NCBI GenBank assembly: GCA_020853635.1
Contig: JADYYN010000135.1
Coordinates: 1-64,000, forward strand
Direction: 5' to 3'
Length of the DNA: 64,000 bases
Source of the DNA: Gemmatimonadaceae bacterium
GTDB lineage: Bacteria > Gemmatimonadota > Gemmatimonadetes > Gemmatimonadales > Gemmatimonadaceae
Shown: positions 33,241 through 43,125 of the stretch, one piece after another
Layout: each line of letters begins with the position of its first letter
Numbering within the stretch: the stretch's first letter is position 1
The notes under the pieces: model-generated
Databases searched by the model: none
What the model was told of the DNA's origin: nothing
Seen by the model: the letters and a program-made list of their open reading frames with translations, nothing else
Translations under genes and position numbers: made by a program

Positions 33241-34367
33241 CCGATCTGCGCGTGATGATCGTGATGCCGCTCGGCGAACAACTCGGGGGCGGTGAGGTGA
33301 TGTTCCAGCAGCTCATGCGGCATGGGCGCGGGCAGGGCATCGAATGGATCGCCGTGTTCACGAAGGACGGTCCGATGGTCGCCGAGACCCGGGCACTCGG
33401 CGTGGAGACGCATCTCATCGAAGCGGGCCGCATCCGCGAGTTGTGGCATCGGTGGCAGACGATCCGTCGCATCGCCGCGCTCGCGCAGGACCGTCAGGTG
33501 TCGCTGGTGTTCGGCTGGATGGCGGCGGCACAGTTGTTGGCAGGCCCTGCGGCGTGGATCGCCGACATCCCGGCGGCGTGGTACCAGATCGGGCTGCCGA
33601 CGCCGGATTGGATCGATCGCTTCGCGACGTTCTGTCGCGCCCGCGGAGTGCTCGTGCTCTCCAAGGACGTCGCGGCGGCACAAGCACGTGTGACGCCGCA
33701 TCGTGAACAACGGCTCGTGTACCCGGGTTCATCGCTGGAGCGCTTCGATGCGGTACGCGGTGAGTCACCGCGTGCGCTGCGTGCGCAGCTCGGACTTCCC
33801 GTCGACGGACCGCTCATCGGCATCGTCGGACGGCTGCAGCGCTGGAAAGGCATGCACACGGTGATCTCGGCCCTGCCAGCGGTGCACTACACGCATCCGG
33901 ATGCGAAGGTCGTGATCGTCGGGGGACTGCACGACACCGAACCCACGTACGGCGAAGAACTCCGTGCGCTCGCCGACGTTCGTGGCGTCGGCGATGCGGT
34001 GCACTTCGCCGGTTTCCAGGCGGATGTGCCGCGCTGGATGCAAGCGATGGACATTGTCGTGCACGCGTCCGATCGCGAACCGTTCGGCATCGTGGTGGTC
34101 GAAGCGATGGCGCTGGGCAAGCCGGTCATCGCGGGTGCGCTCGGCGGGCCTGCCGAAGTCATCGTCGATGGCGAGCACGGCCAGCTGGTGCCGTTCGAGG
34201 CCGACGCGGCGATGTCGCGCGCGATCCTGCGGTATCTCGACGATCCAGCGTTCGCGCAACGGTGCGGCGCAGCGGCAGCCGTCCGTGCCCGCGACTTCAC
34301 GGCGGAGCGCTACGCGCAACAGGCTACGGCGGCGATCCTCGAGTTCGCGCTCGGGGAGCATCCGTGA
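33237..34367 (+). CDS. Glycosyltransferase family 4 (GT-B)
   Basis: 376 aa from GTG 33237. N-terminal loop MPLGEQLGGGEVMFQQLMRH; C-terminal GIVGRLQRWKGMHTVISAL and the donor motif DREPFGIVVVEAMALGKPVIAG at about residue 280, including the two spaced glutamates. Overlaps the neighbouring GT genes by GTGA at each end. Donor unknown. Confidence 0.92.
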   Translation: MTDLRVMIVMPLGEQLGGGEVMFQQLMRHGRGQGIEWIAVFTKDGPMVAETRALGVETHLIEAGRIRELWHRWQTIRRIAALAQDRQVSLVFGWMAAAQLLAGPAAWIADIPAAWYQIGLPTPDWIDRFATFCRARGVLVLSKDVAAAQARVTPHREQRLVYPGSSLERFDAVRGESPRALRAQLGLPVDGPLIGIVGRLQRWKGMHTVISALPAVHYTHPDAKVVIVGGLHDTEPTYGEELRALADVRGVGDAVHFAGFQADVPRWMQAMDIVVHASDREPFGIVVVEAMALGKPVIAGALGGPAEVIVDGEHGQLVPFEADAAMSRAILRYLDDPAFAQRCGAAAAVRARDFTAERYAQQATAAILEFALGEHP

Positions 34368-35437
34368 GCGAGCGTCCGCTGCGCATCCTCCACGTGCTGA
34401 ACACCGTGCGCGAAACCGGGAACGGGATCATCAACACGGCGATGGATCTGGCGTGGGGGCAGGCGCAACGCGGGCATCACGTGGCGGTGGCGTCGCAGGG
34501 CGGCGAGTTCGAATCGGCGCTGGCCACGTGGGGCGTCGCACACCACCGGATCGATCAGACGCGCCGCGTCGGTACGCTGTGGCGGGCGGCGTGGACTCTG
34601 CGTGCGCTCCTGCGCGAGACCGCGCCCGATGTTGTGCATGCGCACATGGTCACCGGCACCTTGCTCACTTCAATGGTGCGCGGTGGGCGTCCGCCGCTGC
34701 TCGTTGCACACGTGCACAACGTGTATCAACGCAGCGCGCGCTGGATGCGCGGCGCCGATGTGGTGTTGTGCTGCGGCACATCGGTGCGGGCGACCATGCA
34801 GGCGCAGGGCGTGCCGCATGCCAAGCTGCAGGTGGTGCTCAATGGCACCGTCGGGTCACCACGACTCCGCAATGCGGATGACGTGGCGCCGGCGGCTATC
34901 GCGAAGCCCGCGATCGTGACCGTCGCAGGGATGAATGCCCGAAAGGGCATCGACGAACTCATCGCGGCGTTCGTGCGTCTCGCGGATCGCCATCCTGACG
35001 CGCACTTGCACTTGGTGGGCGACGGCCCGGAACGCCCGCGCTTCGCGGCGCTCGCGGCGGCGACACCTGTTGCCTCCCGCATCCACTTCCACGGGTTCCA
35101 GCGCGATCCCATGCCGTTCCTTCGCGCGGCGGACGTCTTTGTGCTCGCATCTCGTCGCGAGTCCTCGCCCATCGTCATCGGTGAGGCGCGGGCCGCCGGG
35201 TGTGCGATCATCGCGACTGCGGTGGATGGGGTGCCTGAGACCCTCGACGACGGTCGGGCGGGTCTACTCGTTCCAGCGCAGGATGCGCCCGCGCTCGCCG
35301 AGGCGCTGCATGGACTGCTGTCGGACCCGGCGCGGCGTGCTGCACTGTCGGCGGCTGCGCGCGAAGGACTCGACCGATTCCATGTGACACGGATGGTGGA
35401 CGAGACCCTCGCTCTCTACCGAACTTTCCTCACATGA
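34364..35437 (+). CDS. Glycosyltransferase family 4 (GT-B)
   Basis: 357 aa from GTG 34364. RILHVLNTVRETGNGIINTA is the N-terminal glycine-containing loop; TVAGMNARKGIDELIAAF and RRESSPIVIGEARAAGCAIIA are the C-terminal donor motifs. HAHMVTGTLLTS resembles the conserved acceptor-half histidine region of the family. Tight overlaps on both sides. Confidence 0.9.
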   Translation: MSERPLRILHVLNTVRETGNGIINTAMDLAWGQAQRGHHVAVASQGGEFESALATWGVAHHRIDQTRRVGTLWRAAWTLRALLRETAPDVVHAHMVTGTLLTSMVRGGRPPLLVAHVHNVYQRSARWMRGADVVLCCGTSVRATMQAQGVPHAKLQVVLNGTVGSPRLRNADDVAPAAIAKPAIVTVAGMNARKGIDELIAAFVRLADRHPDAHLHLVGDGPERPRFAALAAATPVASRIHFHGFQRDPMPFLRAADVFVLASRRESSPIVIGEARAAGCAIIATAVDGVPETLDDGRAGLLVPAQDAPALAEALHGLLSDPARRAALSAAAREGLDRFHVTRMVDETLALYRTFLT

Positions 35438-36549
35438 TGTCGCTCGCATTCATCGCGCTGGAGGTGCACCGACGCGGCGGCCAAGAACGTGCCGCGGCGG
35501 AAGTGCTCAGTCGTCTCGCGTCCGATGTCGAGTTGAGTGTGGTGGCGAACGTCTGCGAGCTGCCGGGCGTCGCGCATCGGTTCGTGCGAGTTGGACTACC
35601 GACCGGCCCCACGGTCGTCCGCACCATGCGCTTCGCGAGCGCTGCCACGCGGGCCGCACGCGATGTGGGCGCCACGCTCACGCAGAGCATCGGGGCGGCC
35701 GCGCGCGAAGCCGACGTGATCACGGCCCAGTTCTGCCAAGCGGCATTCACCAAGCGCTTCGGTGGACTCCGCGGCGGGAGTGCGCTCCGGCGCGTCTGGC
35801 AGCGGGCCGCCCAGCTCCAGTTCGTCGCCTCCGAGGCCCACGCGTACCGCTCCGGGCGACTGCGCCGTGTGATCGCGGTGTCCACCGGCGTCGGTCGTGA
35901 GCTGCACGAAGAGTATGGCGTGCCGATGGAGCGCATCACGGTCATCCCCAACGGCGTGGACCACGCGGTGTTCCGTCCGCTCGACGGGACCTCCAAGCGC
36001 CTCATGCGCATGCAGCTCGCATTGCCGAGTGACCAGTGCATCGCGCTGTTCATCGGCGGCGATTGGGAGCGGAAGGGCTTGCGCGATGCGATCACCGCCG
36101 TCGCCGGCATCCCCGACACGATGCTCGTCATCGTGGGCGCGGGTGATCAGGAACCGATGCGACAACATGCGGCGCGCGTCGGTGCGACCGCGCAGGTGCG
36201 TTTCGCCGGTATGTCGACGGAGCCGGAGAAGTGGTACCAGGCTGCGGACTTCCTGCTCTTCCCGTCGCGCTACGAAGCGTTCTCACTCGTGACCCTCGAA
36301 GCCGCGGCCTGTGGTCTCCCGATCATCGCGCACCGCATCAACGGCACGGAGGATCTCATCCGCGACGGCGAGAACGGGTATCTCAGCGAACTCGGTCCCG
36401 AGGCGTTGCGTGTCCACGTGCAGCGATTCCGCGACGATCAGATCCGGCGTCGGCAGATGAGTGAACAAGCGGTGGTCATCTCCAAGCGATACGCCTGGGA
36501 TCGCATCGCGGCCGAGCATCTGGCCGTGCTGCACGAGGTCCAGGCGTGA
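35434..36549 (+). CDS. Glycosyltransferase family 4 (GT-B)
   Basis: 371 aa from ATG 35434 (a second ATG follows immediately). LAFIALEVHRRGGQERAAAEVL at the N-terminus, VIPNGVDHAVFRPL in the linker, FIGGDWERKGLRDAI and the donor site SRYEAFSLVTLEAAACGLPIIA (about residue 280). Belongs to the WaaG/RfaG-like group by layout. Specific sugar unknown. Confidence 0.92.
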   Translation: MMSLAFIALEVHRRGGQERAAAEVLSRLASDVELSVVANVCELPGVAHRFVRVGLPTGPTVVRTMRFASAATRAARDVGATLTQSIGAAAREADVITAQFCQAAFTKRFGGLRGGSALRRVWQRAAQLQFVASEAHAYRSGRLRRVIAVSTGVGRELHEEYGVPMERITVIPNGVDHAVFRPLDGTSKRLMRMQLALPSDQCIALFIGGDWERKGLRDAITAVAGIPDTMLVIVGAGDQEPMRQHAARVGATAQVRFAGMSTEPEKWYQAADFLLFPSRYEAFSLVTLEAAACGLPIIAHRINGTEDLIRDGENGYLSELGPEALRVHVQRFRDDQIRRRQMSEQAVVISKRYAWDRIAAEHLAVLHEVQA

Positions 36550-37745
36550 GTCCGCTCGCGGCGACGCGACTGCACTCGTTGCAGGTCGGGCTCGGCTGGC
36601 AGGGCGAGACTGCGGGTGGACTGAATCGCCTCTTCGCCGCACTCGCCGAGCGACTGCCCGACGCGGGCGTCACGGTGACCGGGCTCGTCGCGGCGGACCA
36701 CGCGCCAGGGATCATCGCGCGGGACGCCGGCGCGGTGACGGCGCGTATCGATGCGTTCGCCGCGCCGAGCGCGTCGAGCACGGCCCGGATGCTCGCGGCA
36801 CGACGCGCGGTGCGGCGCGCCGTCGCCGCGCAGCCGCCCGATGTTCTCGTCTCGCACTTCGCGCCGTACGGGGCCGCATTGCTTCCCTTTGCCGAACGCA
36901 TCCCGCTCGTCGTGCACTTTCACGGCCCGTGGGCCGAGGAATCGCGCACCGAGGGTCGCGGCTCGGTGTCGACGTGGTGGCGCGCACGCCTCGAGCGCCG
37001 CGTGTATCGACGTGCGACCCGGTGCATCGTGCTCTCCGAAGCGTTCGGCGAACTGCTCCACAGGCAGTACGGCGTCTCACGCAGCCGCATCGTGGTGATC
37101 CCCGGCGGCGTTGATGTGGCGGCGAGCACCGCGTTGCCGAGTCGCGCCGACGCGCGCGTGCGACTCGGGTGGGACGCAGAAGCGCCCACCGTGCTCGCGG
37201 TGCGACGACTGGTGAAACGCACGGGCATCGATCGTCTCATCGCCGCGGCGGATGCGGTGCGTACGGCGGTGCCCGGCGTTCGCATTCTGATCGCCGGCGA
37301 TGGGCCTGAGCGCGCCGCGTACGAGGCGCAGATCGCATCCGCCGGGTTGGGAGACACCGTGCGTCTGCTCGGCTTCGTGTCGGAGGAGACGTTGCGACTC
37401 GCGTACCGCGCAGCGACCGTGACCGTCGTGCCGACCATCGCGCTCGAAGGCTTCGGGCTCATCGTTCCGGAGTCGCTTGCGGCGGGCACACCGGTCCTCG
37501 TGACGCCGGTGGGTGGGTTGCCCGAGACCGTGCGCGCCCTCGACGCATCACTGGTGCTGCGCGACAGCTCGAGCGAGGCGATCGCAGAGGGACTCATCGC
37601 GGTGCTGAGCGGACGCCAGGCGATGCCGGACTCCGCGCGCTGCACCGCGTTCGCGCGCGAGCACTACGACTGGCCGCAGGTGACCGCGCACATGGCCGAC
37701 CTGTTCCGTGGGATCGTCGCGGCCCGCAGCGTCGGGGCCGCGTGA
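36546..37745 (+). CDS. Glycosyltransferase family 4 (GT-B)
   Basis: 399 aa from GTG 36546. N-terminal WQGETAGGLNRLFAALAE, IVVIPGGVDVAAS in the linker, AVRRLVKRTGIDRLIAAADAV and ALEGFGLIVPESLAAGTPVLVTPVGGLPE, a textbook EX7E donor motif. Coupled to the next GT by GTGA. Specific donor unknown. Confidence 0.93.
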   Translation: MSPLAATRLHSLQVGLGWQGETAGGLNRLFAALAERLPDAGVTVTGLVAADHAPGIIARDAGAVTARIDAFAAPSASSTARMLAARRAVRRAVAAQPPDVLVSHFAPYGAALLPFAERIPLVVHFHGPWAEESRTEGRGSVSTWWRARLERRVYRRATRCIVLSEAFGELLHRQYGVSRSRIVVIPGGVDVAASTALPSRADARVRLGWDAEAPTVLAVRRLVKRTGIDRLIAAADAVRTAVPGVRILIAGDGPERAAYEAQIASAGLGDTVRLLGFVSEETLRLAYRAATVTVVPTIALEGFGLIVPESLAAGTPVLVTPVGGLPETVRALDASLVLRDSSSEAIAEGLIAVLSGRQAMPDSARCTAFAREHYDWPQVTAHMADLFRGIVAARSVGAA

Positions 37746-38914
37746 GCGCGCCAAGGGTCCTCTTCCTCACTCAGAGCGGCGAGCTCGGCGGCGGCGAGCG
37801 GTCATTGCTCGACCTCGCCGCGCAGTGGCCCAGCGAACGTGAAGTGATGGTGCTCGCGGATGGCCCGTTCGTCGAGGCGCTGCGGGCGCGCGATGTGCCG
37901 ACGTCGATCGAACCGCTCGGCGCGCTGGCGTCGGTGAAGCGCGAGTCGGGAGCACCGGGGCTCGGCGCGCTCACGGATGTCGCGCGACTCGCGACGCGCG
38001 TGGCGAAGGCGGCCAAGCCGATGGACGTGATCCACGCCAACTCGCAGAAAGCGTTCGTGGTGGCGGCCGCGGCCGGACTCCTCGCGCGCCGCCCCGTCGT
38101 CTGGCATCTGCGCGACATCCTCACGACCGCGCATTTCTCCGCCGCGAACATCCGGGCGGCCGTCATGCTCGCCAACGCGCGTGCAGCGGCGGTGATCGCG
38201 AACTCCGAAGCGACTGCGGAGGCCTTCCGCGCAGCGGGCGGGAACGCGGATCTCGTGCAGGTCGTGCACAACGGGATCCCCGCCGGTCGGTTCGATGCGG
38301 TGACCGTCGCCGACGCGGCGAACGCGCGCCGTGCACTGGCTCCTGGCGCCGGATGCGTCGTCGCGGCGGTGTCGCGACTCGCGCCGTGGAAGGGACAGCA
38401 CGTGGTGATCGCCGCAACGCAGACACTCCCGGACGTGCACGCGTGGATCATCGGCGCACCGTTGTTCGGTGAGGACGACTACGCGGCGAAGCTCCGCGCG
38501 CAGGTGAAGGGACTCGAGGTCAGCGACCGCGTGCAACTCCTCGGCGAGCGGCACGACGTGCCGACGCTGCTGCGCGCGGCGGACATCGTGGTGCACAGCG
38601 CAGTCGATGCGGAGCCGTTCGGGCGCGTGGTGGTCGAGGGTATGCTCTCTCGTCGCCCCGTCATCGCGACCTCGGCGGGTGGCGTGCGCGAGATCATCCG
38701 CGACGGCGACACGGGAGTCCTCGTACCGCCCGGTGATCCGGTGGCGCTGGCCGAGGCGATCCGCCGCGTCCGCGCGATGCCGGCCGCGCTTCGGGAGGTG
38801 ATGGTGCAGCGCGCCTATGACGACGCGGTCTCGCGCTTCTCCGTCGAGGCGATGGTTTCGAACGTCGCGCGTGTGCTGAGCGAGGCCGTCAGCGGCCGCC
38901 CACGCCGAACGTGA
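37742..38914 (+). CDS. Glycosyltransferase family 4 (GT-B), last of the chain
   Basis: 390 aa from GTG 37742. FLTQSGELGGGERSLLDLA at the N-terminus, HANSQKAFVVAAAAGLLARRPVVWHLRD, AVSRLAPWKGQHVVIAAT, and DAEPFGRVVVEGMLSRRPVIATSAGG as the donor motif. Its last 26 nt overlap, tail to tail, the end of the predicted exported-protein gene on the other strand. Confidence 0.93.
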   Translation: MSAPRVLFLTQSGELGGGERSLLDLAAQWPSEREVMVLADGPFVEALRARDVPTSIEPLGALASVKRESGAPGLGALTDVARLATRVAKAAKPMDVIHANSQKAFVVAAAAGLLARRPVVWHLRDILTTAHFSAANIRAAVMLANARAAAVIANSEATAEAFRAAGGNADLVQVVHNGIPAGRFDAVTVADAANARRALAPGAGCVVAAVSRLAPWKGQHVVIAATQTLPDVHAWIIGAPLFGEDDYAAKLRAQVKGLEVSDRVQLLGERHDVPTLLRAADIVVHSAVDAEPFGRVVVEGMLSRRPVIATSAGGVREIIRDGDTGVLVPPGDPVALAEAIRRVRAMPAALREVMVQRAYDDAVSRFSVEAMVSNVARVLSEAVSGRPRRT

Positions 38915-39641
38915 GGCGCACGATCGGTCCGGTGGCTTGATCGATCGGACCGCCGCTCACCGCGACGCCACGGTACGTCCAGTCGGGACGGTTCGGCGCC
39001 ACACGATAGCCGGCGCGCACGCCGAGCGTGATGCCCCGTCGCTGTGCTCGCTGCCGCACGACCAGCAGCTCCGCGGCGAGCATCGGCTCGTAGACCCAAT
39101 GCGCGCCGCGAATGCGGCTCTCGGTTCCGGGGCTCGTGAGCACCTCGGCAAAGGTCGGAGCGGGCGACACCGGCGCGGACGCACCGCCCGCGCGATCGCC
39201 CACAGTCAGGTCGAAGCTGCCGCGTCCCACGCCGAGTGACGGCGCGATGCTGAGTCGCCCGCGCGGTCGCAGGTCCCAGCCCACGACGACGGTGGTGTAC
39301 TGCGACTCCAGGCGCGCGGAGCGGCCGCCCGGTGTGCTCTCGCTACCGGCATCGAGCCGCACATGCTCGGCGCCGAGCCGCAGGGGTCCCCACGACGTGA
39401 AGGCTCCACCACCGAACCCGATCGCATCGTCAGAGACGGCGAAGTAGGATGCCGCGCCGAGCAGGGTGTTGATGCCGTCGGTCTGCACGAGTGCGCCACC
39501 CGTGCTCACGAACACCGACCCTCGTACCGGATACAACGGCGCGCCGCACGCACAGTCCTGCGCACGCAGCGCGGCGGGCGCGACGACGCTCTCGAGCGAG
39601 GCAACGACGGCAGTGAGGAGGAACGCGCGGAGACGAAGCAT
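38889..39641 (-). CDS. Predicted exported, outer-membrane-like protein
   Basis: 250 aa from ATG 39641, chosen because it begins a clear signal peptide (MLRLRAFLLTAVVASLESVV...LRAQ). The mature part starts DCACGAPLYPV and is rich in alternating polar/hydrophobic strands and glycine (GRLSIAPSLGVGRGSFDL, GITLGVRAGYRVAP, GPIVRLTFGVGGR), suggesting a small beta-barrel. Family not recognised. The 3' end overlaps the last glycosyltransferase gene on the opposite strand. Confidence 0.75.
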   Translation of the reverse strand: MLRLRAFLLTAVVASLESVVAPAALRAQDCACGAPLYPVRGSVFVSTGGALVQTDGINTLLGAASYFAVSDDAIGFGGGAFTSWGPLRLGAEHVRLDAGSESTPGGRSARLESQYTTVVVGWDLRPRGRLSIAPSLGVGRGSFDLTVGDRAGGASAPVSPAPTFAEVLTSPGTESRIRGAHWVYEPMLAAELLVVRQRAQRRGITLGVRAGYRVAPNRPDWTYRGVAVSGGPIDQATGPIVRLTFGVGGR

Positions 39642-39754
39642 GGCGTGGGCGGAAGTGTCTTGATGAGTATCGGCACCCGCCAGCGACACATGAGCCGATG
39701 CGGTGGCTCCCGACTGAAGCATCCCGCACCACTCCGCCATCCACCATCCGCCAC

Positions 39755-41452
39755 CTACAATCCAGGCTTCCTCAAATGATGCGGCGTCGCCTTCTGCCAC
39801 GCCTTCGCCACCGTCAGGAGCGCTTCTTCCCCGAACAACCGTCCCACGAACGTCAGCGACACCGGCGTGCCGTCCTCCCGGAACCCGCTCGGCGCGATCA
39901 ACGCGGGATGCCCCGTGAGGTTCGTCGCCAACAGTTGCCCGGAGTTCGTCGGCGCGACGATGACGTCGACGCGCTGCATGAGCGCGTCCCACTGCTCGAT
40001 GGCGAGCGTGCGCACACGGTTCGCGTTGATATAGTCGACCGCGGGGATGAACCGTGCGGTACGGAACGTGTTGGGCCAGGCGCCCGCACCCTGCTGCGCG
40101 AGTTCCTTCACGCGCCCGCTCCGCGTGAGGTCATCGAACGCAGCGCCGGCCTCCGCCGTGAGGATGATACGCATGGCGTCATAGGCGGCGACCGGGATCT
40201 CCACCGGGATGAGGTCGATGCCGAGCGTCCGAAGTACCTCGAGTGCTGCGTCGTCGAACGGCTTGGTCGCATGCCCGCGCTCCGCCGGGAGATCGAACGC
40301 ACTCTGCACGTAGCCCACGCGGATCCCGCGCAGCGGCGCATCGCCATCCCAGTTGAATGGCGCGGCGTGCACGGATTGATCGTGCCCGTCGGGGCCGTGC
40401 AGTGCGGCGAAGATCAGCGCGCAGTCCTCCACCGAGCGCGCCATCGGCCCGAGCTTGTCCATCGACCAGCTCAGCGCCATCGCGCCGGTGCGCGGTACGC
40501 GACCGAACGTCGGTCGGAGGCCCGTGACGCCGCAGCGTGTGCTCGGCGACGAGATCGACCCCAGCGTCTCCGAGCCGATCGCGAAGCCCACACAACCGGC
40601 CGCCGTCGCGGACGCCGGTCCGGCCGAGGATCCACTGGAGCCCTGGTCGAGCTTCCACGGATTGCGCGTCATGCCGCCGTACCAGCGGTCGCCCTGCGCG
40701 AGCTCGCCCAGCGTGAGCTTGGCGATGAGCACCGCGCCCGCGGTGTCGAGGCGCTGCACGACGGTCGCGTCGGTGTCGAGCATCTGCTGGCGGTACGGCG
40801 CGGTGCCCCACGTGGTCGGATAACCCTTCACCGCGAGGAGATCCTTCGCACCCCACGGGATGCCGTGCAGCGGTCCGCGATATCGGCCCTTCGCGATCTC
40901 CGCGTCGGCAGCGCGCGCCTGCGTGAGTGCGCGCTCGCGCGTGATCGTGGTGACGCACAGCAGTTGCGGATCAAGCCGCGTGAGGCGGTCGAGATACATC
41001 GTGGTCAACTGCTCGCTCGTCACCTGCCGCCGCCGCACGCGCTCGGCGAGCTCGGTAAGTGGCGCGAACGCGAGATCCTCGAGTGACGACGGCGCGGCGC
41101 CGAGCGTGGGGCGCGAGGGGCGGATCGGGCGCTGCGGTCCGGTCGGTACAGCGCCGGCGCGCGGCAGCGGCGTGAAGACGATCGCCGGTGCGACACTGTT
41201 GTCGAGCGGCACCTGATGGAGCGCGTTGAGCTGTGCGGTCTGTCGTTTGAGCCCCGCGAGCATGAGCGTGCGTTCCTCGTCGCTGAAGCTCACGCCCGCG
41301 ATCTCGGCGGCAGCGATGATCGACGCGTCGGTGATCTCCACGCCGGCGGCGACTTTCGCCCAGAGGACGCCGGGAAACAGCGTCGCGCCTACTCCAAGGG
41401 CGCTGCAACGCGCGAGGAACTCGCGACGGGCTTCTGCGAGCACAGCGGACAT
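39755..41452 (-). CDS. Amidase (amidase signature family), Tat-exported
   Basis: 565 aa from ATG 41452. A twin-arginine signal is visible at the start: ARREFLARCSALGVGATLFPGVLWA. The amidase triad is present: Lys in GIPWGAKDLLAVKG, then GSSGSSAGPASATAAG with the cis-serine and nucleophile serine, and FAIGSETLGSISSPS. It would hydrolyse an amide in the periplasm; GatA-like enzymes are cytoplasmic and lack such a signal, so this is not a GatA. Substrate unknown. Divergent from the antiporter gene by 80 nt. Confidence 0.9.
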   Translation of the reverse strand: MSAVLAEARREFLARCSALGVGATLFPGVLWAKVAAGVEITDASIIAAAEIAGVSFSDEERTLMLAGLKRQTAQLNALHQVPLDNSVAPAIVFTPLPRAGAVPTGPQRPIRPSRPTLGAAPSSLEDLAFAPLTELAERVRRRQVTSEQLTTMYLDRLTRLDPQLLCVTTITRERALTQARAADAEIAKGRYRGPLHGIPWGAKDLLAVKGYPTTWGTAPYRQQMLDTDATVVQRLDTAGAVLIAKLTLGELAQGDRWYGGMTRNPWKLDQGSSGSSAGPASATAAGCVGFAIGSETLGSISSPSTRCGVTGLRPTFGRVPRTGAMALSWSMDKLGPMARSVEDCALIFAALHGPDGHDQSVHAAPFNWDGDAPLRGIRVGYVQSAFDLPAERGHATKPFDDAALEVLRTLGIDLIPVEIPVAAYDAMRIILTAEAGAAFDDLTRSGRVKELAQQGAGAWPNTFRTARFIPAVDYINANRVRTLAIEQWDALMQRVDVIVAPTNSGQLLATNLTGHPALIAPSGFREDGTPVSLTFVGRLFGEEALLTVAKAWQKATPHHLRKPGL

Positions 41453-41532
41453 CGGGACTCCGAGTGAGATGGTCCGAGACGAATCTGCATCGCGGGGTGT
41501 CCGCGAGCGAGTCGGCGGTCGATATTGCCCGG

Positions 41533-43011
41533 ATGAGTGAACCCACGTCGACCGCGGCACTGCTCGTGCTGTTCGGCTTGCTGCTCGCGGGGGGCGTGCT
41601 CTCCACGCGCGCGTCCGAGCGTAGTGGTGTGCCGGCCGTCCTCGTGTTCCTCGGCGTCGGCATGCTCGCGGGGAGCGATGGCCTCCTCGGCATCGCGTTC
41701 GAGGACTACGGGTACGCGTTCCGCGTGGGAACCATCGCACTCGTGCTGATCCTATTCGACGGTGGGCTCAACACGCCGCTCGCACGCGTGCGGCCGTACT
41801 GGAAGCCCGCGGTCTCGCTCGCGACGCTGGGCGTGCTGATCACCGGTGCGGTCGTCGGGCTCGGTGCGCGCGCCCTAGGCCTCTCGTGGGAGCTGGCGCT
41901 GTTGTTGGGAGCGATCGTGTCGTCGACCGATGCGGCCGCGATCTTCAGCACCCTGCGCGGAAGCGGGATCACCGTGCAGAAGCGTGTGGCGTCCATCCTC
42001 GAGTTGGAATCGGGACTGAACGACCCGCTCGCGGTGCTGCTCACCATCGTCCTCACTGAGGCCGTCTCCAGCGGGCTCGGGGGTGTGTCGTGGGGCTGGG
42101 TCGCGCTCGACGTGGTCCGTGAGCTCGTGGTCGGCGGGCTCGTCGGCTGGGGCATGGGGCGCGTGGGTGTGCTTGTCCTCACGCGGGTGCGACTGCGTGC
42201 GACCGGACTGTATCCCGCACTGACGTTGGCGCTCGCGCTCACCACGTACGGTGTGGCGACGCTCGTCGGCGGTAGTGGATTCCTCGCGGCCTATGGCGCC
42301 GCGTTGCTGGTGGGCAACGCGCAACTTCCCTATCGCGCGAGTCTGGAGCGCGTCCACGACGCGCTCGCGTGGTTGAGCCAGATCGGCATGTTCCTCTTGC
42401 TCGGTCTGCTGGTGTATCCGGCGCGGTTGGGCGAAGTGGCAGGGCAGGGCATCGCGCTGGCGCTGCTGCTGGTGTTCGTCGCGCGCCCGCTGGCGGTGGG
42501 CGTGCTGCTCGCGCCGTTCGGGTACCCGCGCACGGAGCGGGTGGCGATCGCGTGGGCCGGCCTGAAGGGCGCGGTGCCGATCATTCTCGCGACCTTCCCG
42601 GTGTTGCGTGGTGTGCCAGGGGCGGAGCGCTTGTTCGATCTCGCGTTCTTCATCGTGGTGGTGAGCGTGCTGCTCTCCGGTGGCACGATGCCGTGGCTGC
42701 TCAAGCGGCTCGGGCTCGAGAGCGACGAGCCACCACCGCCACCCGCCGTGCTCGAGATCGTCTCCACCCAGCCGCTCAAGGGCCTGCTGCTCTCGTTCCA
42801 TGTCGAGGAGGAGCTCGACATCACCGGCGTGCCGCTGAGTGAGATCCCGTTCCCGGAGACCACGGCGATCTCACTGATCCTGCGCGACGGGGCGATCCTC
42901 GTGCCGAAGGGGAACACGGTGCTGCAGGCCGGCGACCATGTGTACGTGGCGACGGAGCCGGCCGATCTCCCGTTCGTACAACTGTTGTTCGGGCGGCCAG
43001 AAGCGAGTTAG
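41533..43011 (+). CDS. Potassium/proton antiporter, CPA1 (NhaP2/CvrA type)
   Basis: 492 aa from ATG 41533. About 12 membrane helices; family hallmarks include LFDGGLNTPL, the ion-binding region AIVSSTDAAAIFSTLRG and LELESGLNDPLAVLLT. A C-terminal RCK_C/TrkA-C-like domain (SFHVEEELDITGVPLSEIPFP, GNTVLQAGDHVYV) binds a regulator. Such proteins exchange K+ or Na+ for protons across the inner membrane. GATATT lies 6 nt before the start with no Shine-Dalgarno sequence, fitting the leaderless pattern in this window. Confidence 0.92.
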   Translation: MSEPTSTAALLVLFGLLLAGGVLSTRASERSGVPAVLVFLGVGMLAGSDGLLGIAFEDYGYAFRVGTIALVLILFDGGLNTPLARVRPYWKPAVSLATLGVLITGAVVGLGARALGLSWELALLLGAIVSSTDAAAIFSTLRGSGITVQKRVASILELESGLNDPLAVLLTIVLTEAVSSGLGGVSWGWVALDVVRELVVGGLVGWGMGRVGVLVLTRVRLRATGLYPALTLALALTTYGVATLVGGSGFLAAYGAALLVGNAQLPYRASLERVHDALAWLSQIGMFLLLGLLVYPARLGEVAGQGIALALLLVFVARPLAVGVLLAPFGYPRTERVAIAWAGLKGAVPIILATFPVLRGVPGAERLFDLAFFIVVVSVLLSGGTMPWLLKRLGLESDEPPPPPAVLEIVSTQPLKGLLLSFHVEEELDITGVPLSEIPFPETTAISLILRDGAILVPKGNTVLQAGDHVYVATEPADLPFVQLLFGRPEAS

Positions 43012-43125
43012 GCGTCGTGCGTGCCGGGTGCGCACGATGTCCTGCTGCACCCGATTAACTTCCCGGAGCCTCGTCGACGTGCCGGCGATCGACGGGGTCC
43101 GTCCGCCTCTCGACTAGGAGACTCC

